NCBI RefSeq assembly: GCF_000442255.1
Contig: NZ_KE557276.1
Span: 292,621-356,620 of the forward strand
From: Salipiger mucosus DSM 16094
Lineage (GTDB): Bacteria > Pseudomonadota > Alphaproteobacteria > Rhodobacterales > Rhodobacteraceae
Direction of reading: 5' to 3'
DNA: 64,000 nt
Shown here: one piece after another, positions 17,373-25,119 of the stretch
Position numbering within the stretch: position 1 is the first letter of the stretch
Layout: each line of letters begins with the position of its first letter
Translations under genes and position numbers: made by a program
Notes under the pieces: generated by a model
Told to the model about the DNA's origin: nothing
What the model saw: the letters and a program-made list of their open reading frames with translations, nothing else
The model's database searches: none

Positions 17373-17855
17373 TCAGAGCGGCTTGCGCATCCGGTAGGCG
17401 GTGAGCGTGACGCCGCGGCGGTGAATGTGGCGCTCGCCCTCGGGGGCAAAGCCGTGGCGGGCGAAGAACCGGCGCGCGGCCTTGCTGACATCGGCCTCGA
17501 GCGCCTTGGCACCGCTGGCCCGGGCGATGGGCGTGAGCGCATCCAGAAGCGCGCCGCCGATGCCGTGGCCGGACCAGTCGGGATGCACGAAGGCAAGGTC
17601 GATCGTGCCCGGTGCCACCAGGGTCATGAAGCCGGTGGAGCGCCCGGCGCGCTCGGCCATGAGGCCGACCGAGGTGCCGATCCGGTCGCGCCATCGCTCG
17701 GGATCGGGCGCGGGCCCGGCCCAGGCGGTGCGCTCCTCGCGCGTGTAGAAGGCGACGGCGCCGCGCATGACGGCCTCGTAGAAGATCTCTGCGACGACCT
17801 CGGCATCCTCCGGCAGGAGCGGACGCAGCGTGATCTGGTCGGTCGAAGACATCAT
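17373..17855 (-). CDS. GNAT-family N-acetyltransferase, antisense within the GTA cluster
   Basis: This protein of about 160 residues matches the GCN5-related acetyltransferase fold: an N-terminal ITLRPLLPEDAEVVAEIFYEAV, a beta-strand region and the acetyl-CoA loop HPDWSGHGIGGALLDAL, with a C-terminal AARRFFARHGF. Candidate starts are ATG 17855 or 17852 and GTG 17864. It is transcribed against the GTA genes and fills the gap between g2 and g3; its 3' end lies four bases after the g2 stop. A role in GTA biology is possible only by position. Its substrate is unknown, with small-molecule acetylation such as the phosphinothricin/RimI-like groups among the options. Confidence 0.85.
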   Translation of the reverse strand: MMSSTDQITLRPLLPEDAEVVAEIFYEAVMRGAVAFYTREERTAWAGPAPDPERWRDRIGTSVGLMAERAGRSTGFMTLVAPGTIDLAFVHPDWSGHGIGGALLDALTPIARASGAKALEADVSKAARRFFARHGFAPEGERHIHRRGVTLTAYRMRKPL

Positions 17856-18127
17856 GTCGGCCACCCGGCGGCGGGATCCTGCGCGCAGGCGGGCCGGCGG
17901 TGGCGGCGGTGGGGGCGTCCGTGATCCATCGTCTCATCCTCTCCAATCCATCCGGAAAGCGTAACAAGGCTTTCCCGTCCGGAGGTAGGGCGCGGGCTGC
18001 ATGGCAGCTTCCCGTTGCGCGACGGGCGAACGGTCGGGCGACCGGGAATTAATCCGCGCTTTCTAGGGTGATTTCAACGCGACGGGACAGGGCCCTTGGG
18101 GCCCGGCGGACAAAGGAGCGTCAGGCG

Positions 18128-19324
18128 ATGGTATTGGACTTTCTGTGGCGGGACCGGGACGGGGCGCAGGTGCGGCCCGAAGAGGCCAAGGCCTCGGCCA
18201 CCGGGCCGCTCGTGGCCTATCACGGCGCCGGCCGCGTGGCCTGGAGCCCGCGCGACACCGGCTCGCTGACCCGGACGGGGTTTGTCGGCAACCCGGTGGG
18301 CTTTCGCGCGGTGAAGCTGATCGCGGAGGCCGCGGCGGCGCTGCCGCTGGTGCTGCAGGACACCGAGCAGCGCTACGAGACGCACCCGCTGCTGAGACTG
18401 GTGACCGCGCCCAACCCGGCGCAGGGCAAGGCCGAGCTGTTCGAGGCGCTCTACGGGCACCTGCTGCTGTCGGGCGACGGTTTCGTCGAGGCGGTGAGCG
18501 GTGATGACGGGCGGCTGCTGGAGCTGCACGTGCTGCGCTCGGACCGGATGCATGTTGTGCCGGGCGAGGACGGCTGGCCGGTGGCCTACGACTACATGGT
18601 GAACGCGCGGAAGCACCGCTTCGACATGACGGGGCCGATGCCGCCGATCTGCCACATCCGCAGCTTCCACCCGCAGGACGACCACTACGGCCTGTCGCCG
18701 GTGCAGGCGGCCGCACAGGCGGTGGACGTGCACAACAGCGCGAGCCGCTGGTCCAAGGGGTTGCTCGACAACGCGGCGCGGCCCTCGGGGGCGATCGTCT
18801 GGTCGGGCGGCGAGGGCCAGATGGGCATGAACCAGGACCAGTACGAGCGCCTGCAGGCCGAGATGGAGACCCATCATCAGGGCGCGCGCAATGCCGGACG
18901 GCCGATGCTGCTGGAGGGCGGGCTGGACTGGAAGCCGATGGGCTTCTCGCCCTCGGACATGGAGTTTCACCAGACCAAGGAGGCCGCCGCCCGCGAGATC
19001 GCCGTGGCCTTCGGCGTGCCGCCGATGCTGCTGGGGATCCCGGGCGAGGCGACCTATGCGAATTACGCCGAGGCGCACCGGGCCTTCTACCGGCTGACCG
19101 TGCTGCCGCTGGCGACGCGGGTGACGGCGGCGGTCGGGCGCTGGCTGTCGGAGCTGGCGGGCGCGGCGGTCGATCTGAAGCCCGACCTCGACCAGGTGCC
19201 GGCGCTGGCGCCGGAGCGCGACGCGCAGTGGCGCCGCGTGGCCGAGGCGGAGTTCCTTACCGCGGGGGAGAAACGGCGGATGCTGGGCCTTCCGGCGCTG
19301 CCGGAGGAGGACGCGGGTGAGTGA
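18128..19324 (+). CDS. GTA g3, portal protein (HK97 type)
   Basis: The portal forms the dodecameric channel through which DNA enters and leaves the GTA head. The 398-residue protein shows the HK97 portal pattern: NPVGFRAVKLIAEAAAALPL near residue 60, HPLLRLVTAPNPAQGKAELFEALYGHLLLSGDGFVEA, the MHVVPGEDGWP region, GLSPVQAAAQAVDVHNSASRW and FGVPPMLLGIPGEATYANYAEAHRAFYRLTVLPL. The start at 18128 follows AAAGGAG at a good distance. Because the antisense GNAT gene and about 260 bp separate it from g2, g3 may have its own promoter. Confidence 0.93.
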   Translation: MVLDFLWRDRDGAQVRPEEAKASATGPLVAYHGAGRVAWSPRDTGSLTRTGFVGNPVGFRAVKLIAEAAAALPLVLQDTEQRYETHPLLRLVTAPNPAQGKAELFEALYGHLLLSGDGFVEAVSGDDGRLLELHVLRSDRMHVVPGEDGWPVAYDYMVNARKHRFDMTGPMPPICHIRSFHPQDDHYGLSPVQAAAQAVDVHNSASRWSKGLLDNAARPSGAIVWSGGEGQMGMNQDQYERLQAEMETHHQGARNAGRPMLLEGGLDWKPMGFSPSDMEFHQTKEAAAREIAVAFGVPPMLLGIPGEATYANYAEAHRAFYRLTVLPLATRVTAAVGRWLSELAGAAVDLKPDLDQVPALAPERDAQWRRVAEAEFLTAGEKRRMLGLPALPEEDAGE

Positions 19325-19544
19325 CCGCCGCGCCGCATACGAGCCCTTTGCCTGCGCGCCGGCCCTCAAGCTCGAGGCGCACGAGCGGGTGAGCAAGCTG
19401 CAGATCGAGGCGCTGCACGCGCGGCTCGACCGGCTCGAGGCGCTGGCCGAGCGGCTGGAGCGGCGGCTGTGGCTGACGGTCTACGGGGTCGCGGGGATGC
19501 TGCTGGCGGAAGGGGTGCAGAGCCTCGTCAGCGCGGCTCACTGA
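19317..19544 (+). CDS. GTA g3.5-type small protein
   Basis: This 75-residue product, starting with GTG inside the end of g3, has a helical charged stretch (SKLQIEALHARLDRLEALAERLERRLW) followed by one hydrophobic segment (LTVYGVAGMLLAEGVQSLVSAAH). It sits where RcGTA has the small gene between portal and protease. Function is unknown; the tail suggests a membrane-inserting or oligomerising peptide. The call is by position, size and coding context. Confidence 0.75.
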   Translation: MSDRRAAYEPFACAPALKLEAHERVSKLQIEALHARLDRLEALAERLERRLWLTVYGVAGMLLAEGVQSLVSAAH

Positions 19545-19568
19545 GGGTTCATCGGGAAAGGAACGGGA

Positions 19569-20144
19569 ATGGAACTGGAGCACAAGTTCTGCCGCATCGG
19601 GGCCGAGGTGACGGTGACCGAGGAGGCCGGGATCGAGGGCTATGCCTCGTTCTTCGGTGCCTGCGACCAGGGCGGCGACTTGGTGGCGCCGGGGGCCTAC
19701 GGCGCCTCGCTGAAGCGGCTGGGCGAGGAGGGGCGCGGGGTCAAGATGCTGTGGCAGCACGACCCGGCCCAGCCCATCGGGATCTGGGACGAGGTGCGCG
19801 AGGACGAGCGCGGCCTCTACGTGCGGGGCCGGCTGCTGGACAGCGTGGCACGCGGCCGCGAGGCGAAGGCGCTGATCGCGGCCGGGGCCATCGACGGGCT
19901 GTCGATCGGCTACCGGACGCTGCGCGCGACCAAGGATGACAAGGGGCGCAGGCTCCTCAAGGAACTGGAGCTCTGGGAGGTCTCGCTGGTGACCTTTCCG
20001 ATGCTGCCCAGTGCGCGGGTGGCGGCCAAGGGGGACAGCCCCGAGGAGGCCATGATGCGCGAGTTGGCGCAGGCGCTGGAGGGCGCGCGCCTGGACCTGG
20101 CGGGCGAGGGACGCGCGCCGCAACAGACTGGATCGAGCGAATGA
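19569..20144 (+). CDS. GTA g4, HK97-family prohead protease
   Basis: This serine protease processes the capsid precursor during head maturation. The 191-residue protein has the U35/HK97 protease pattern: EGYASFFGACDQGGDLVAPGAYGASL at the N-terminus, the histidine H64 in KMLWQHDPAQPIG, the serine S112 in AIDGLSIGYR, and the LWEVSLVTFPMLPSARV block. It is followed with a 4-base overlap by the capsid gene, as in lambdoid HK97 modules. Confidence 0.93.
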   Translation: MELEHKFCRIGAEVTVTEEAGIEGYASFFGACDQGGDLVAPGAYGASLKRLGEEGRGVKMLWQHDPAQPIGIWDEVREDERGLYVRGRLLDSVARGREAKALIAAGAIDGLSIGYRTLRATKDDKGRRLLKELELWEVSLVTFPMLPSARVAAKGDSPEEAMMRELAQALEGARLDLAGEGRAPQQTGSSE

Positions 20145-21328
20145 GCAACTCCGAGACCTTCTCCCGGATCGGGGACCATGTGTCTCCGGTCGCCCGGGTG
20201 AGCGCCGCGATGTCGGGCCTCGTCGGGGATTTCAGGGCCTTGCAGGCCGACCTTCAGGACAAGCTTCACAAACAGGAAGAGCGACTGACCATGCTTGACG
20301 CAAAGATGACCACTCCGAAGGGGCGCCCGGCGCTCGCGACCTCGGCCGCCGACATGGCCGCGCCGCACCGCAAGGCCTTCAACGCCTACCTGCGGACCGG
20401 CGACGACGACGGGCTGCGCGGTCTCGTGGTCGAGGAGAAGGCACTGTCGACGGCGGTGAACGGCGACGGCGGCTACCTGGTGGACCCGGTGACCTCGCAG
20501 GGGGTGAAGTCGGTGCTGGACAGCACCGCCTCGATCCGCGCGGTGGCCTCGGTGGTGACCGTGGAGGCGACCTCCTACGACGTGCTGATCGACCAGGGCG
20601 AGACCGGCGCGGGCTGGGCCGACGAGGGCACGGGCACCGCCGAGACCGGCACGCCCAGCATCGACCGGATCTCGATCAAGCTGCACGAGCTCTCGGCCAT
20701 GCCGAAGGCCAGCCAGCGGCTGCTGGACGACGCGGCCTTCGACATCGAGGCCTGGCTCGCGGGGCGGATCGCCGACAAGTTCGCCCGGGCCGAGGCCTCG
20801 GCCTTCATCGACGGCGACGGGGTGGACAAGCCCTTCGGCATCCTGAGCCATCCGGCGGTCGACAACGACGTCTGGACCTGGGGCAACCTGGGCTACGTGC
20901 CCACGGGCTCGGATGGCGCCATCGGCGACGGCGACGCGATCATCGACCTCGTCTACGCGCTGGGCGCGGAATACCGCGCGCGGGCCTCCTTCGTGATGAA
21001 CTCCAAGACCGCCGGCGCGCTGCGCAAGCTCAAGGACGCCGACGGGCGGCACCTGTGGTCCGACGGTCTGGCGGCGGGCGAGCCCGCGCGCCTGCTGGGC
21101 TACCCGGTGCTGATCGCCGAGGACATGCCCGACATCGGCTCGGACGCCGACGCCATCGCCTTCGGTGATTTCGCGGCCGGCTACACCATCGCCGAGCGGC
21201 CCGACCTGCGGGTGCTGCGCGATCCCTTCAGCGCCAAGCCGCACGTGCTGTTCTACGCGACCAAGCGCGTGGGCGGCGACGTGAGCGACTTCGCCGCGAT
21301 CAAGCTGCTGCGCTGCGCCGTGGCCTGA
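20141..21328 (+). CDS. GTA g5, major capsid protein (HK97 fold)
   Basis: This 395-residue protein builds the GTA head. An N-terminal coiled-coil delta domain (residues about 20-60, VGDFRALQADLQDKLHKQEERLTML) is expected to be removed by the g4 protease. The HK97 core follows with NGDGGYLVDPVTSQGVKSVLDSTASIRAVASVVTV, SAMPKASQRLLDDAAFDIEAWLAGRIADKFARAEASAFIDGDG, SFVMNSKTAGALRKLKDADG and LGYPVLIAEDMPDIGSDADAIAFGDFAAGYTIAERP. After the stop, 163 bp without a gene but with a large hairpin separates it from g6. Confidence 0.95.
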   Translation: MSNSETFSRIGDHVSPVARVSAAMSGLVGDFRALQADLQDKLHKQEERLTMLDAKMTTPKGRPALATSAADMAAPHRKAFNAYLRTGDDDGLRGLVVEEKALSTAVNGDGGYLVDPVTSQGVKSVLDSTASIRAVASVVTVEATSYDVLIDQGETGAGWADEGTGTAETGTPSIDRISIKLHELSAMPKASQRLLDDAAFDIEAWLAGRIADKFARAEASAFIDGDGVDKPFGILSHPAVDNDVWTWGNLGYVPTGSDGAIGDGDAIIDLVYALGAEYRARASFVMNSKTAGALRKLKDADGRHLWSDGLAAGEPARLLGYPVLIAEDMPDIGSDADAIAFGDFAAGYTIAERPDLRVLRDPFSAKPHVLFYATKRVGGDVSDFAAIKLLRCAVA

Positions 21329-21370
21329 CGCGCCGGGATTGGGGGCGGGCCTTGCGGGTCCGTCCTCATG

Positions 21371-21442
21371 GGGCGCGTGCCGGGAGTGCTCGCGTTGTCC
21401 AGCAGCTTCCCTCCGTCCGAGCAACGCGGGCGGCACGCGCCC
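21371..21442 (+). other. Compound hairpin between GTA g5 (capsid) and g6
   Basis: A perfect 12-bp inverted repeat (GGGCGCGTGCCG at 21371-21382, CGGCACGCGCCC at 21431-21442) encloses a nested 7-bp stem (CGCGTTG at 21391-21397, CAACGCG at 21422-21428). No T tract follows, so it is not a textbook terminator. It lies in the 163-bp gap between the capsid stop and the g6 start, the longest same-strand gap downstream of g3 in the cluster. Confidence 0.7.
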
Positions 21443-21491
21443 GCCAGGGCGCCGGGCACCGGAGGCCGGGAGAGGATTGCGGAGAAGAGAC

Positions 21492-22085
21492 ATGATGTTG
21501 ATCGAAGACACCCAGGTCCCCGTGGCGGCGCTGCCGCTGGACCGGCTCAAGGGCCACCTGCGGCTGGGCAGCGGCTTTGCCGAGGACGACCTGCAGGACG
21601 TGCTGCTGGAGTCCTTCCTGCGCGCGGCGCTCGCCGCGATCGAGGCGCGCACCGGCAAGGCGCTGATCTCGCGCGGGTTCCTGTGGACGGTGACGGCCTG
21701 GCGCGATGCCTGCGGCGTGACGCTGCCCATCGCCCCGGTGAGCGCGGTGACCGGGCTGGACCTGATCGACCGCTTCGGCGCCGCCGAGACGGTGGCGGAG
21801 GCGCGTTACCGGCTGAAGGCGGACGCGCAGGCGCCGCGGCTGGTGCCCACGGGCAGCGCCTTGCCCGCGATCCCGCGGGACGGCACGGCCGAGGTGCGCT
21901 TTACCGCGGGCTTCGGTGCCGACTTCGAGGCGCTTCCGGCGGACCTCGCGCAGGCGGTGCTGCTGCTGGCGGCGCATTACTACGAGTACCGCGACGAGAC
22001 CGCGCTGAGCCAGGGCTGCATGCCCTTCGGCGTGACCTCGCTGATCGCGCGCTATCGGCCGGTGCGGCTGGGGTTCGGCGCATGA
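21492..22085 (+). CDS. GTA g6, head-tail connector (adaptor) protein
   Basis: The adaptor ring joins the portal to the tail side of the GTA neck. This 197-residue protein shows the phage gp6/phiE125-like pattern: VAALPLDRLKGHLRLGSGFAEDDLQDVLLESFLRAALAAIEARTGKAL at the N-terminus and a C-terminal LPADLAQAVLLLAAHYYEYRDET. Two adjacent ATG codons at 21492 and 21495 are preceded by GGAGAAGAG. The stop overlaps the g7 start. Confidence 0.88.
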   Translation: MMLIEDTQVPVAALPLDRLKGHLRLGSGFAEDDLQDVLLESFLRAALAAIEARTGKALISRGFLWTVTAWRDACGVTLPIAPVSAVTGLDLIDRFGAAETVAEARYRLKADAQAPRLVPTGSALPAIPRDGTAEVRFTAGFGADFEALPADLAQAVLLLAAHYYEYRDETALSQGCMPFGVTSLIARYRPVRLGFGA

Positions 22086-22420
22086 GCCGGGTGCACCTCA
22101 ATCGCGAGCTGGAGCTCGTGGCGGCGCAGCCGGCCCCGGATGGCGCGGGGGGCTTTGCCGAGACCTGGCAGAAGATCGGCACGCTCTGGGCCGAGATCCG
22201 CCCGCGCCGGGGCCGCGAGAGCAAGGGCGAGGCGGGGGCCGTGGCCGTGGGCCGGTTCCGGATCACGGTGCGGGGGGCGCCGCAGGGCGCCTCTGCGCGG
22301 CCGGTGCCGGGGCAGCGCTTTCGCATGGGCGCGCGGCTGTTCCGCATCCTCGCTGTCACCGAGCGCGAGCCGGGCGGGATGTATCTGGTCTGCGAGACGC
22401 AGGAGGAGGTGGCCTCATGA
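22082..22420 (+). CDS. GTA g7, head closure (stopper) protein
   Basis: This 112-residue protein resembles phage SPP1 gp16-like head-closure proteins: a small beta-rich domain with ELVAAQPAPDGAGGFAETWQKIGTLWAEIRPRRGRES and GQRFRMGARLFRILAVTEREPGGMYLVCETQEE. The phrase WAEIRPRRGRES is typical of the family. It overlaps g6 and g8 by four bases each, so translation should be coupled. Confidence 0.87.
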   Translation: MSRVHLNRELELVAAQPAPDGAGGFAETWQKIGTLWAEIRPRRGRESKGEAGAVAVGRFRITVRGAPQGASARPVPGQRFRMGARLFRILAVTEREPGGMYLVCETQEEVAS

Positions 22421-22824
22421 GCTACGCGATGTCAGCGGCGCTGCAGCGCGCCGTCTACCAGGCGCTTTCGGGCGATGCCGCGCTGGCCGCGCTGGTGGGG
22501 ACCGAGATCTATGACGCGCCGCCTGCCGGGCCGCTGCCGGAGCTGTATCTCACGCTGGGTGCCGAGCGTGCCCGCGATGCCTCGGACAACAGCGGCGACG
22601 GAGCCTGGCACGACCTGACGGTGGCGGTGGTGACCGGCGTGGCGGGCTTTCAGAGCGCCAAGGAGGCGGCGGCCGCCGCGAGCGACGCGCTGCACGGGGC
22701 GGACCTCGCGCTCGACCGGGGGCGGCTGGTGAGCCTGCGCTTCCGCAAGGCCCTGGCGCGGCGCGAGAGCGGCGGGCTGAGGCGGATCGACATGACCTTC
22801 CGCGCGCGGGTCGAGGACGACTGA
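22417..22824 (+). CDS. GTA g8, tail terminator protein (DUF3168)
   Basis: DUF3168 proteins cap the growing tail tube and join it to the head. The 135-residue product has the family pattern: ALQRAVYQALSGDAALAALVGTEIYDAPPAGPLPELYLTLG, the D/N-rich DNSGDGAWHDLTVAVVT strand and a C-terminal LRRIDMTFRARVEDD. It follows g7 with a 4-base overlap and is separated by about 50 bases from the tail tube gene. Confidence 0.88.
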   Translation: MSYAMSAALQRAVYQALSGDAALAALVGTEIYDAPPAGPLPELYLTLGAERARDASDNSGDGAWHDLTVAVVTGVAGFQSAKEAAAAASDALHGADLALDRGRLVSLRFRKALARRESGGLRRIDMTFRARVEDD

Positions 22825-22876
22825 GCGCGCCGCGAGCGACGACGCGACAACACGGATACACCAAGGAGTGACGGAT

Positions 22877-23296
22877 ATGGGTGCCCAGAACGGCAAGGAT
22901 CTTCTGATCAAGGTGGACCTGACCGGCGACGGTCAGTTCGAGACCATGGCGGGGCTGCGCGCAACGCGGGTGAGCTTCAACGCCGAGAGCGTCGACGTGA
23001 CGACGCTGGAAAGCCAGGGCGGCTGGCGCGAGCTTCTGGGGGGCGCGGGCGTGAAGTCGGCGGCGATCTCGGGCTCCGGCGTTTTCAAGGACGCGAGCAC
23101 CGACGAGCGGGCGCGGCAGATATTCTTCGACGGGGAAACGCCGGAGTTCCAGGTCATCATCCCCGATTTCGGGACGGTGGAGGGGCGCTTCCAGGTGACC
23201 TCGATCGAGTATGCCGGCAGCCACGATGGCGAGGCCACCTACGAGGTCGCGCTGGCCTCGGCGGGTGCGCTGAGCTTCGTTCCGGTGCCGGTCTGA
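22877..23296 (+). CDS. GTA g9, major tail (tube) protein
   Basis: This 139-residue protein forms the tail tube. It has the GTA/phage tail-tube pattern: AQNGKDLLIKVDLTGDGQFETMAGLRATRVSFNAESVDVTTLES, AAISGSGVFKDASTDERARQIFFDGE and TVEGRFQVTSIEYAGSHDGEATYEVALASAG. The ATG at 22877 sits eight bases after AAGGAG, one of the best ribosome-binding sites in the cluster, as expected for an abundant structural protein. An in-frame GTG at 22868 would overlap that site and is rejected. Confidence 0.92.
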   Translation: MGAQNGKDLLIKVDLTGDGQFETMAGLRATRVSFNAESVDVTTLESQGGWRELLGGAGVKSAAISGSGVFKDASTDERARQIFFDGETPEFQVIIPDFGTVEGRFQVTSIEYAGSHDGEATYEVALASAGALSFVPVPV

Positions 23297-23613
23297 TGAA
23301 CCCGTGGCGAGGCGACGTGGCGCTGGTCGTCGACGGCGAGCGCCACCCGATGCGGCTGACGCTGGGGGCGCTGGCCGAGCTGGAGGCGGGGCTCGAGGAG
23401 GGCTCGCTGGTGGAGCTGGTGCAGCGCTTCGAGGCGGGCGACTGCAGCACGCGCGACGTGCTGGCGCTGATTGTCGCGGGGCTGCGCGGCGGCGGCTGGG
23501 AGGGCACGGCGCGCGACCTGCTGCATGCCGAGATCGAGGGCGGGCCACTGGTGGCCGCGCGCAAGGCGGCCGAGCTGCTGGCCCGCGCCTTCATGCTGCC
23601 CGGAGAGAGCTGA
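23296..23613 (+). CDS. GTA g10, tail assembly chaperone-like protein
   Basis: This 105-residue protein matches the GTA family placed between tail tube and tape measure: HPMRLTLGALAELEAGLEEGSLVELVQRFEAGDCSTRDVLALIVAGLRGGG. It overlaps the g9 stop by one base. By position it is a tail assembly chaperone. Many phages make their chaperone pair by a programmed frameshift; here the second chaperone has its own start codon at 23615. Confidence 0.88.
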   Translation: MNPWRGDVALVVDGERHPMRLTLGALAELEAGLEEGSLVELVQRFEAGDCSTRDVLALIVAGLRGGGWEGTARDLLHAEIEGGPLVAARKAAELLARAFMLPGES

Positions 23614-23614
23614 G

Positions 23615-23815
23615 ATGGCGGGCTTCGACTGGCCGGTGCTGATGCGGGCGGGACTGCGGGGCCTGGGACTGCGGCCCTGGGAGTTCTGGGCGCTCACGCC
23701 CGCCGAGCTGCGGCTGATGCTGGGCCAGGAGAGCGGCGCGGCGCCCATGGGGCGGTCGCGGCTCGAGGAACTGGTCGCGGCCTTTCCCGACGCGCCGAAA
23801 GGAGACGAGAGATGA
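23615..23815 (+). CDS. GTA g10.1, small tail assembly protein (rcc01693-like)
   Basis: This 66-residue protein starts just one base after the g10 stop and has the recognisable GTA pattern FDWPVLMRAGLRGLGLRPWEFWALTPAELRLMLG. Phage proteins with this W/F-rich helix, which follow the tail chaperone, are thought to assist tape-measure folding. It overlaps g11 by four bases. Too short for domain proof, but conserved position and motif make it confident. Confidence 0.85.
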   Translation: MAGFDWPVLMRAGLRGLGLRPWEFWALTPAELRLMLGQESGAAPMGRSRLEELVAAFPDAPKGDER

Positions 23816-24474
23816 CGGATATCGAGACGCTGGACGATCTCGACGCGCAGATCGACGCGCTGGAGGCGAGCCTTGGCTCGGCCGCCGGCATGGCGGCGGG
23901 CTTCGACGCCGAGATGAAGCGCATTCACCAGACCTTTTCCGCCACGGGGCGCGGGGTCGCGCGGCTGGAGTCGACGCTCAGCCGGGGGCTGGGGCGCGCC
24001 ATCGACGGCGTGGTGCTGGACGGCATGAAGCTGTCCGAGGCGCTGGAGGAGGTCGCGCGGTCGATGATCGACGCCGCCTACAAGGCCGCCGTGAAGCCGG
24101 TCACGAGCCACTTCGGCGGACTGCTGGCGGGCGGGCTGTCGGGCCTCTTCGGCGGCATGTCGCTTTTCGAGAAGGGCGGTTCGTTCTCGCAGGGGCGGGT
24201 GACGCCCTTTGCCACGGGCGGCGTGGTCAGCGGGCCGGTGAGCTTCCCGATGCGCGGCGGCACCGGGCTGATGGGCGAGGCGGGCCCCGAGGCGATCATG
24301 CCGCTGAGCCGCGGTCCCGACGGCAAGCTGGGGGTGCGCGCGCAGGGTGGCGGAGGGCCGGTGACGGTCGTGATGAACATCACCACGCCCGATGTCGAAG
24401 GCTTCCGGCGCAGCCAGTCGCAGATCGCGGCACGCATGGGCCGCGCGCTGGGGCAGGGCGCGCGCAACAGGTAA
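23812..24474 (+). CDS. GTA g11, tail tape measure protein (short)
   Basis: The tape measure sets tail length. At 220 residues it is very short, consistent with the short tail of RcGTA. The N-terminal third is helical (TLDDLDAQIDALEASLGSAAGMAAGFDAEMKRIHQTF), the centre is hydrophobic and glycine-rich (HFGGLLAGGLSGLFGGMSLFEKGGSF), and GLMGEAGPEAIMPLSRGPDGKLGV matches the phage tape-measure C-terminal motif. It is preceded by its chaperones and followed after 12 bases by g12. Confidence 0.9.
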   Translation: MTDIETLDDLDAQIDALEASLGSAAGMAAGFDAEMKRIHQTFSATGRGVARLESTLSRGLGRAIDGVVLDGMKLSEALEEVARSMIDAAYKAAVKPVTSHFGGLLAGGLSGLFGGMSLFEKGGSFSQGRVTPFATGGVVSGPVSFPMRGGTGLMGEAGPEAIMPLSRGPDGKLGVRAQGGGGPVTVVMNITTPDVEGFRRSQSQIAARMGRALGQGARNR

Positions 24475-24486
24475 GGGGAGAGAGCC

Positions 24487-25119
24487 ATGTCCTTTCACGA
24501 GGTGAGATTTCCGGCAGACCTGAGTTTCGGCGCGCTGGGCGGGCCCGAGCGGCGGACCGACGTGGTCGAGCTGACCAGCGGCTTCGAGGAACGCAACACG
24601 CCCTGGGCGCATTCGCGCCGGCGCTACGACGCGGGGCTGGGGCTGCGCTCGCTCGACGATATCGGGGCGCTGCTGGCCTTCTTCGAGGCCCGGCGCGGGC
24701 AGCTCTACGGGTTTCGCTGGAAGGATTGGGCCGACTATACCTCCTGCGTGCCATCGGACAGCCCGGCGCCGACCGACCAGGTCATCGCGCAGGGTGACGG
24801 CGAGACGCAGGCCTTCCAGTTGACCAAGCTCTACCGCTCGGGCGGGGCAAGCTATGCCAGGCCGATCGCCAAGCCCGTGGCGGGCACGGTGACGGCGGCG
24901 GTGCAGAACGTCGAGATGCAGGAAGGTGTGCATTTCGAGGTCGACCTGGCCACCGGGGTGCTGACCTTCGAGACGCCGCCGCTGGCCGGGGTCGAGATCA
25001 CCGCGGGCTTCGAGTTCGACGTTCCGGTGCGCTTCGACACGCCGCGTATCGAGGTGAGCGTGGCGAGCTTCCAGGCGGGGCAGGTGCCCGACGTGCCGGT
25101 GATCGAGGTGCGGGTCTGA
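24487..25119 (+). CDS. GTA g12, distal tail protein (DUF2460/TIGR02217)
   Basis: This 210-residue protein forms the distal tail ring. It carries the DUF2460 pattern: FHEVRFPADLSFGALGGPERRTDVVELTSGFEERNTPWAHSRRRYDAGLGLRSLDDIGALLAFFEARRGQLYGFRWKDWADY near the N-terminus and PIAKPVAGTVTAAVQNVEMQEGVHFEVDLATGVLTFETPP later. GAGAGAG precedes the ATG at 24487. It shares one base with the g13 start. Confidence 0.93.
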   Translation: MSFHEVRFPADLSFGALGGPERRTDVVELTSGFEERNTPWAHSRRRYDAGLGLRSLDDIGALLAFFEARRGQLYGFRWKDWADYTSCVPSDSPAPTDQVIAQGDGETQAFQLTKLYRSGGASYARPIAKPVAGTVTAAVQNVEMQEGVHFEVDLATGVLTFETPPLAGVEITAGFEFDVPVRFDTPRIEVSVASFQAGQVPDVPVIEVRV

